Below, piece after piece: positions 56,945 through 64,000 of a stretch of DNA of 64,000 nt. Source of the DNA: Gnetum montanum (lineage: Eukaryota > Streptophyta > Gnetopsida > Gnetales > Gnetaceae); assembly GCA_015680685.1 (NCBI GenBank), contig MNCI01020774.1, positions 68,373-132,372 on the forward strand. Direction: 5' to 3'. The number at the start of each line of letters is the position of its first letter. The stretch's first letter is position 1. The notes beneath the pieces are model-generated. The model was given only the letters and a program-made list of their open reading frames with translations. It was not told the DNA's origin and made no database searches. The translations under genes and the position numbers were made by a program.

Positions 56945-58654
56945 TCTTACAATTTTTTGTTTTTCATTTTTTCACCTTTTAATTTATTGCTTTATCTTGT
57001 TGTCTTTTTATCTTTTTATAAGTAATCTCATCTACAAATAAAGCACTCATGTGACTCGTTCGTTGAGGTGTTGTTTTATGCTATCAAGTCTCGGGTAGCT
57101 AATTATTTGGATAGCAAGCCCACAACATTCACCTAGCCATTCCATTAATAAGAAGTTCTACCCTGGGTACAATGATATTCCTAATCATTAAAACTTAAAG
57201 TAACCTTTTGTTTATTATACCCAAAGTGAAGAAGGATGGACCAAGAGGGAATGACCAAGGTGTGACATCAAGGGGCCTTGTGGATTCTCTTTGGTGACAT
57301 TTATAGGAGTTATCATGCAACTTAGTTATACTAAGATCCTTGTAGATCTAATGAAAAATGGGAGTAAGAGTAATCAAAAGGCACTCAACCANCATGGTAC
57401 TCTTATGCGTGTCCATCATGGGATTAAATAATGCGATGTCACTGATTAGAAAAATGGACTTGGTCCTAATTTTTGAGTGATGGGTTAATGACACATTAAT
57501 CATGTCTTACACTAAGGATTCATTTTTCCCTAGGCCATTTACCTCATGTCCCACTTTTTGCAATCCCTTCTACAATTCACCTCATCTCACTATTCATATA
57601 ATTGTGGCTCATGATTTGTGTAGTATTGAATTTATACCTCATCACTATGGTATTTAACCTATGTGTGTTTTGTTGCATTGGTGTCAATTACATTTAACTC
57701 TTCTAGTGCCTGCGGACATTTCAAGGTGTGGTTACGCAAGGGCATTATAGGTTAGAACCTGCTTTGGGGAGGACCCACTTGCATGAATTTTGTAATTTTC
57801 ACTCATCACACATTACCCTCACATCATTTTATACCCTCTAAGTATTGTATTATACCATTCTTCTTTCCCTTATCATCCTGCCCATTCAAACATTCCTATG
57901 TACAAACACATGTCCTTTTTCCTCATACTCTTCATGATATTCATTGCTAGATTTTACACCACTATCCTTTTTATGCCTTTTGACCTGATCATTCTTACCC
58001 TAGACCCCTTTCATTGACTTAAAGTCCTCCGTTTATACCATAGAATTTCCAATATTTATCAATTTTTCCAAGTACCCTATTTTTGATAGGCCACGATATT
58101 GGGTCCCCGCTATCGGGTACACAATATCGCATCCTCAAAAACTATATATGTGGACCTCCCCCCCCNNNNNNNNNNNNNNNNNNNNNNNNNNNNNNNNNNN
58201 NNNNNNNNNAAATTTTCTTCTACAACTTGCAACCTGTGCATCTCTTGTTCCAACAACCATAACTTTCTCGCTAGTGCTCTGATTTTCATTTTGTTTGAAC
58301 CTACCAGAACCTAGAGTATTCAGCTTAGTCATGGGGGAAGGGTACACTCTGAATTGCGCATAAATTTTTTGAAATTCGTCATCACCCAAAGGACACTATC
58401 AAGGGTAATTGATTATGAAAAATGATAAACATGTGCCAAAAACAATTTCATCTCCTCTCTTATACTGGGAAATTAAATGTGAATCCACCTAATCAAAGGG
58501 GGCCAAATATTAAAAAAATTTGGGGACATTTTCATAAAAAAATTCCTGACTTTAAATCACATGAAATAAGAAACAAATTCATTAAGGAAAGAAGTAAGGT
58601 ATAACTTAACTTTGGTAAGCAACCTTACTAATGACTAGCCCCGTGTGATTGCAA
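56945..58654 (+). other. AT4 spacer between gag and second ORF
   Basis: Shares blocks with the AT2 post-pol region (20367 and 21051 equivalents at 57259 and 57762) and, at 57130-57380, with AT3 (25900-26180, inverted). So pol is missing between gag and this spacer. At 58084-58165 lies an LTR-start-like module, then a 44-base gap. 58210-58650 shows nothing recognised. Confidence 0.65.
58084..58165 (+). promoter_or_regulatory. LTR-U3-like module inside AT4, upstream of the second ORF
   Basis: TGATAGGCCACGATATTGGG resembles Athila-like LTR starts here (TGATGAACCATGATATCGGG), followed by CTATCGGGTAC...CAATATCGC and a TATATAT box at about 58142. It breaks off at the gap. No purine tract precedes it. 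Confidence 0.5.
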
Positions 58655-61451
58655 ATGGCCCCAAAGCGTGGACAACAAGAAGGACCCTCTCAAGGTGTGT
58701 CTAAGCAACCTAGGAGGGATAGAGGATAGGCATCTACCGAACAACGTGCAGAGCAGGAGGTGCAATCATTCAATATCCATCAAGAGACCACTGCTACTGT
58801 ACAGTTGGGATAGGCAGAAGGAGGAGCTACTGCATCGCTTGAACAAGGACAACACCTCAAGTTATCCCTAAAATGTGTTCAAGTCATCCATGAAAGGTCC
58901 ACGTCAGCTGCAGTGATCGTGGAATTGAATTTTGGACCTTTCACGGAATTCACTCCTAAAGCCGTTAGGGACCAATTCAAAGGGTCCCCATTATGGCCTA
59001 TCCTCTCTAATAGTGGTGCCTGGTACTTAGGAGAAACATACCAATTTTGGCACAATAAGGAAGAAGGCACTATAGTCAACATTGGTGGTGTATCTGTAGA
59101 TTTTTCCACTAAGGCCATCTCAGAAATGTTAAACCTTTCAAACTCAGGGCCAAAAGTTTCTCACCTACCCACTTGCTCTAATGCAGATGCACATAAGACT
59201 TGGTTGAAGAGGACGTATGGTAGAGAAGATAAGACATATGGAGAGTTAATGTTGGAGGAAAGGATATATTTCAAGATTAGTACTTATCACATCTTTCCCA
59301 CAAGAGGATTAAATAGGATTTCAACATATGTGGCAAGAGGAAGTGCAATATTGATGAGCAAGGTTAATGCTAACCTTCCTCATTTGTATCTCCTGGAGAT
59401 CTTGAGGCAATTCAAAGAATGCAAGATAGGGAAGTTCACGTTGCCCTTCCCTTGTCTCATCAGGAAGCTGTGCAAGCATGTTGGAATTCTAGGGTACACC
59501 AATGACGTCCCCAAAAGAGCCTAAAATGCTTCATTCACTGAACTGCTGAAGCCACCAACTCCAAGGAAAAGTGCTCGTGAGACACTAGAGCTAGAGCTAG
59601 AGCAAGAATAGATGGTGGGGTCCACTGTAACTCAAACTATATGGCCTAGCCAACTTCCAAGCACAAGGCCCAGTTGACAACAAGAAGTAGGGCCCAAAAT
59701 GAGCTAACAAGATTAATCGTCACCACCACTGCAAGATTACCGACCATCGATGAGCCACCTCAAGGCCATCGCTGAGATGGTCAGTTGGGAAAGTCGTGAT
59801 GATGCTAATCTCTTCTGCATCATCAATGACACCATACAGCCCTTAGTTTCTATTGATCGCGCATGGGGTAAGGTGTCCATCCAAATAGGAGGAGGGGAGA
59901 CTCATTGGTCATAACAAATTTTAGGGAACGCTGCATCTTTCTAGGTGCAATTGGAAATAGGTGAAGGGGCCATAGTGTGGTCATGCAGCACCAAGATGCA
60001 ATGGGAGCCACAGAAGTGGTTGCAAACCACATCAAAGAACCTTTTAGCATCTCTGGTGTGCCATCGGTAGATTTCACAAGAGCACGTGATGCTCAAGCTT
60101 TGGCCGGTCCCTTGATGACTCCTACGGAACATGAGGATGTGCTTGATCAGTTGCTACAAACAAGACAAGTAATGACATCCTTGTTTAACATCTCACAAGA
60201 TGTCACAATAGCACAATCAAACCTCATCTCCACCAAAGGGAAGTTGATCATGGTAGAGATCAGGGCTGAGCACGCAAAAGTGGAGTTGGCAAGACTCTAA
60301 GAAAGGTTGGTAACCCTATAAGCTACACAATGAGATCCCTCTCAATTTGTTGCCGCAGACCAGCTAGACACCTTTAAGATAGCGCAACTTAATAAGCTAT
60401 TGGAGGACAATAAAAGAGTGGTAGAGGAGAAAGAGAAGGCCGACTAGGATGCCTCCAAGGCACAAGCACACACCTACATGCATGCTAAGACACTTAGAGC
60501 CTTACAAGATGAGAATAAACAACTTGCTACTAACAACCTTTGGTTGACCACTGTGGAAAAATAGAAGAATGTTCTCAAGGAAAACTTTCAACAATTACGA
60601 GAACAATTGGTTAGGGTCAACCAAGACATGAACCGTTTGGCCAAAGAGAATCGAACCCTCTTAATGGAGGAGGTACACACAATCTATCAAATATAGCCAT
60701 TGAAATAAGCGCATGGTAAAATGAGGCCAAGCAACATGAGAAATTAAAGGAGCACTTCAGAGACTAGGTGGGAATGTATAAGAAAATCATAGAAAAGGAG
60801 ATCCATATGGCCAAGGCCCACATCAATACTTTCAATGCTCAACACATTGATTGGCAAGCCATATTGGACACTTATGTATTTGTCCACTAGGCAAAACTTA
60901 AGAGTCGGGACCTGCAGATTCAAGACCTCACAGAGTACATGGAATTGGCAAACCTACGGTATGCCAATCTAGCCATGTTGACAACAAGATGCCTAAGAAC
61001 AGAGCTCGAGAAGTAGGTAGCTACCACCTACACCAAATATGAAGTAGAATTTGCAGAGCACAAGAAAACGTTGCAGAAGCTAGAAGTCACAAATTCTGAA
61101 CTAGAGGTAGTTAAGACAAGCTACCAAGGCTAGAGAGATGTTGCAGCAAAATTGGCTCGACAGCTTATGGATTTTCAAGAGTACAGGGATAAAGCCAAAG
61201 CTTACGAGGAGGAATGATGGTTGTTTGCGACCTAGTACATCAAATAAAATAAGATGTTCCCACAACTACCATGCCAATGGGAGGTGCTGACTTTGTCAAA
61301 CATTGGAGCATCATCATGGATGACACAGGATCCCCAAATGGAAGAGGAAAAACTCTAGGCACTACTTCAAAGTCATCAAATTCCAAAACCTGGAGCACAG
61401 AACAAGGGGAAGCAACCCATGGAGGAGCCACCACCACCTAGAACCACATGA
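58655..61451 (+). pseudogene. AT4 second ORF: plant-transposon-type domain plus coiled coil
   Basis: The likely ATG is at 58655 (MAPKRGQQEGPS), in frame with the domain. Residues about 85-290 (58907-59524) are nearly free of stops: FGPFTEFTPKAVRDQF, VSVDFSTKAISEML, STYHIFPTRGLNRISTY, LPFPCLIRKLCKHVGI. This pattern resembles the putative plant transposon protein domain found in Athila-type ORFs (assignment from memory of the family). From about 59980 a 2-base insertion shifts frame, and the rest (59977-61220) is heptad-rich coiled coil (QSNLISTKGKLIMVEIRAEH, DQLDTFKIAQLNKLLED). It ends Pro-rich just before the purine tract. Role unknown. Confidence 0.82.
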
Positions 61452-61660
61452 GCCGAATCAAGTTACAATTTTGTGATTTTGCAATTTTTTAATTTTTTAA
61501 TTTTGTGTTGTATCCCAATTTTGTTCTATTGAGTTCTCCACTGTGGCATCAATAAATTCCTAGTCAGTTAATAATCCCATACCTATCCACTATGTAATCA
61601 ATGGGGATTGCTCTCATTTTGTTTGACTCGATGATGAGTTTCCATTCAGTCATGGGGGTA

Positions 61661-62502
61661 TGATGAATCATGATTCATTGGGCTTAGATATCAGATCTAC
61701 GATATCAAGTATGCAATATCATGACCTAAGTAATGATATCGGGTACACGATATCGTGACTCCTCTACAAGCCTATAAGTACACATGTAGGCGCATGGAGG
61801 AAGTAAGTTAAGATAGGAAAGTTAGAGTAGTCTTTTAGTTTTCATTTTTAGTTCTCCTTAACCCTTTCTCCCAGTGCATGCTTGCAGTGTGATGATTGTA
61901 ATTGTACAACATCCTTTATTTGAGTGTGACATACTTGGACATGCACATGACTGGAAATAAAGATCGAGATTACCTCATCATTGTAGCATTCACTTAGTTT
62001 AATTATTTAATTGTTATTGTTATTTATCATTATTAAATGTGAAATGAATACAACTTAATCACGAGCATCTACATGTGACTAATTGGTATCCTAGTAGCGT
62101 ACTTGGGCCATGTGCTTGGTAATCCCAATGGTAGTCGTGCATGAGGTCCGAGATGTGTACGGATGATTAAAGAATGGATGCTCATCGCACTTAGGCTAGC
62201 TTAGATCCTCTCTTCCTATCTCCTCTTAGTTTAACTCTCTCTCCCCTTTCTCCTAGCTTAATTAAAGATTATTTTCCATTGTCTCTATGAGTAGCATTAG
62301 TTTAGGAACACATCATACACATCACCCTGGACTAAACCATACATGAAAAAGCAAATACTAGTCTAGGTGGGAAGACAGTGAACTGCGATCAACAAGTAAC
62401 TATCTAGATACCACAACTAGCCTGTCTACGGAGTTTGACCAAATTGTGTGTGAAATGCTCATATTTGTATGGTTGATTATAGGGGTACCTCGCCACTCAT
62501 CA
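61661..62502 (+). repeat. AT4 3' LTR
   Basis: 842 bp, paired along its whole length with 53671-54497 and visibly diverged by transitions. Confidence 0.93.
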
Positions 62503-62727
62503 ATGCTCTCTTGTAGTTGTAATGTTTCAATTTTACTTTAGTAAATTCTTGTCAATGGATGTAAGTATTTTATTTCTATGAAGTTATTTCTTATTCATTC
62601 ATAAAATTATATTTTGTTTTATCTATTGTTAATAGGCTAGATCTTTGAATATTTGAGAAATGTAGAAATCTCTATTACTTTGAATTAGCCGTTGTTAACA
62701 AGAAGATCCTTGTATAAATTTTTCAAA
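62503..62727 (+). repeat. Copia-4 3' LTR, right part
   Basis: Resumes at the ATGCT target copy and matches 48684-48905 (for example TTTGAATATTTGAG, AAGTATTTTATTTCTAT). The exact end is 62725-62727; the TTGCA target copy follows. Confidence 0.9.
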
Positions 62728-64000
62728 TTGCAATGCTGCTTTATAAAGTAAGTAACAATCAGCTTAAAATCTAGCACAAACCAAAAAAAAAAAAAAAAAC
62801 TCAACATTTTAATAGTGGGTTGCGATAACATGCAAGTTAAAATATGTTAAGCCAACCAAATAAAATGACCACAATATAGATTGATTCACTAAGCACATGT
62901 TTAATGCAATCCACGATGTTTGAATCCAAAACATTATTTATATGGATTATGGTTGAATGATTGGAAAATAGGTTAGGTCATGATCACAAAAATCATATTG
63001 AAAATGAGATCCAAATCTTCTTTGAAAATTGGATGAGAGATCACCCAAAAATATAAATGGAATATCAAAAATAGGTTTAAAAGCACAACCTAGGGTGGCA
63101 ACTCAAAAGCTAAAAATAGGTACACTTCCAACAACAAATCCACCATGCTCCTGCTCTCACTACATACAAAATTATAGATAAAACCAACCACAAGATAATA
63201 ATAGGAGTAGAATATTCTACCCACAAAATTTCTATTTTGTCATTTCTCTCAACTCTACTCTCTCAGATTATATATAGAGTCACTTTGGTTGATTTCTTAC
63301 CATAATTTTTTAACTTTAGTTTATCATTATGATTATTTTTATTTTCATCATGTAGATTATTTTTCATTCTAAGTTTCTAATTTTATTATTATTTTTTAAA
63401 AAGTGTTCTTGGAACCCAATCAATTTGACTAGATTATATCTAAGACTACCCTAAGATACTTAGTCAACATGATTCTTTAAAAGAGTTTGAAAAAAAAATG
63501 ATGAGGTGTTACTCTCTTGGTCAGACTTTTGCTTTGCTATCTTCAAGTCATGGGTTTAATTCTAGTTGATTATAGTAAGTTATAAAGGTTTAATTGGATT
63601 ATATATCTTAGGACATACTTATGTTTCAATTATTTCAAGCTTCAACACTCCTAAAAAAATTTGGAAAAAAATGTAATGGTTTCACATTAGCATTCCTTTT
63701 GCAATTGAACATATGACTTACACATTATAACATACACCTTTTGAATTAAGTGAGTGATAACATTTGATTTATTATTTTAACAAAATTTTAAGTTTTCTAA
63801 AAACATTTAAAAACTTTGATGATGTACAAACATGACAAAAGGATAAAGGAAGGAGCTGTGAGGAGGTGTAATTCGAGAAGGAGACTCAAAAACATATGGA
63901 AGGGGCTTGTAGACATACACTTTTGGCTCCTACAAGGATCACTATTTTAGGGTAGCAACATTTGTTTTTAGCAAAGAGGTTAGAAGATGCAACCATGGAA
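62728..64000. other. AT-rich flank, no gene assigned
   Basis: Contains an A-run at about 62784 and no retroelement domain. A possible tRNA-like SINE head lies at 63505-63570. Otherwise nothing recognised on either strand. Confidence 0.45.

Larger units (their letters stand above)
53671..62502 (+). mobile_element. AT4: pol-less Athila-like element with gag and a second ORF
   Basis: LTRs 53671-54497 and 61661-62502, primer site at 54499, gag 54629-56944, a 1.7-kb spacer, second ORF 58655-61451, and a purine tract ATGGGGGTA before the 3' LTR. Flanks GTGCT (53666-53670) and ATGCT (62503-62507) differ by one transition. The copia-4 5' LTR shows the empty site. No protease, RT, RNase H or integrase is present between gag and the second ORF, so it must be mobilised in trans. 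Confidence 0.94.
48303..62727 (+). mobile_element. Copia-4: internally deleted copia element carrying an MCTP gene piece, split by AT4
   Basis: 5' LTR 48303-48905, primer site 48909, a 4.35-kb interior, purine tract ACAAGTGGAAGAA before 53257, and a 3' LTR in two parts (53257-53670 and 62503-62727) with AT4 between them. Flanks TTGCA (48298-48302) and TTGCA (62728-62732) are an exact target duplication. Of the copia coding region only an RNase H end (52612-52925) remains; in place of the rest lies an antisense host gene fragment. Without AT4 the element is about 5.6 kb. Confidence 0.93.

Noticed and set aside
58099-58389. Open frames across the 58166-58209 gap
   Set aside because: Same cause; the real content here is an LTR-like module and unassigned DNA.
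63841-64000. Possible further element at the right edge
   Set aside because: No LTR end, primer site or coding motif could be found in the remaining bases.

Overview
The window reads as repeat-dominated nuclear DNA of a large-genome seed plant. A gymnosperm is plausible, but nothing here fixes the species. It is AT-rich and almost entirely nested, decayed LTR retrotransposons, with one low-copy stretch holding a broken two-exon double-stranded-RNA-binding (DRB) gene. No rRNA, tRNA, CRISPR or prokaryotic feature was seen. Assembly gaps lie at 22224-22326, 37540-37762 and 58166-58209, with single Ns at 19615, 19991, 22175 and 57392.

Layout. (1) 1-2439: 5' half of a minus-strand Athila-like Ty3/gypsy element (AT1) inside the 5' LTR of a gene-fragment-carrying LTR element (C1, 2440-5145). 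(2) 5146-22484: a second copy (C2), split by a minus-strand Ty1/copia element (6121-11847, target duplication TTTGA) and by a plus-strand Athila-like element with gag and pol (AT2, 12965-22338, target duplication ATATG). (3) 22485-31440: a plus-strand copia remnant split by a minus-strand pol-less Athila-like element (AT3, 22618-28903). (4) 31440-48302: host-like low-copy DNA with a two-exon DRB pseudogene (39001-39526 and 44795-44868). It is cut by a gag-pol-less LTR element D (32389-38611, target duplication GGAGA) and by a nearly whole copia element with LTRs of only 69/73 bp (40185-44496, target duplication GTTTA) lying in the DRB intron. (5) 48303-62727: a copia-derived element (target duplication TTGCA) that carries an antisense piece of a host MCTP/FTIP multiple-C2-domain gene. 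Its 3' LTR is split by a pol-less Athila-like element with gag and a large second ORF (AT4, 53671-62502). (6) 62728-64000: unassigned AT-rich flank.

How the parts work together. AT1, AT3 and AT4 share one gag family with AT2. AT3 and AT4 have gag plus a second ORF (an N-terminal domain resembling the plant-transposon/Athila ORF domain, then a long coiled coil) but no protease, RT or integrase, so they would need pol from an AT2-like partner. Their LTRs share a tRNA-Asp-type primer site and a cluster of GATATC palindromes just upstream of a TATA box. Nearly all reading-frame damage is C-to-T (or G-to-A) nonsense change, as expected from long-term cytosine methylation. One 375-bp block (19616-19990) looks placed in the wrong orientation by the assembly.
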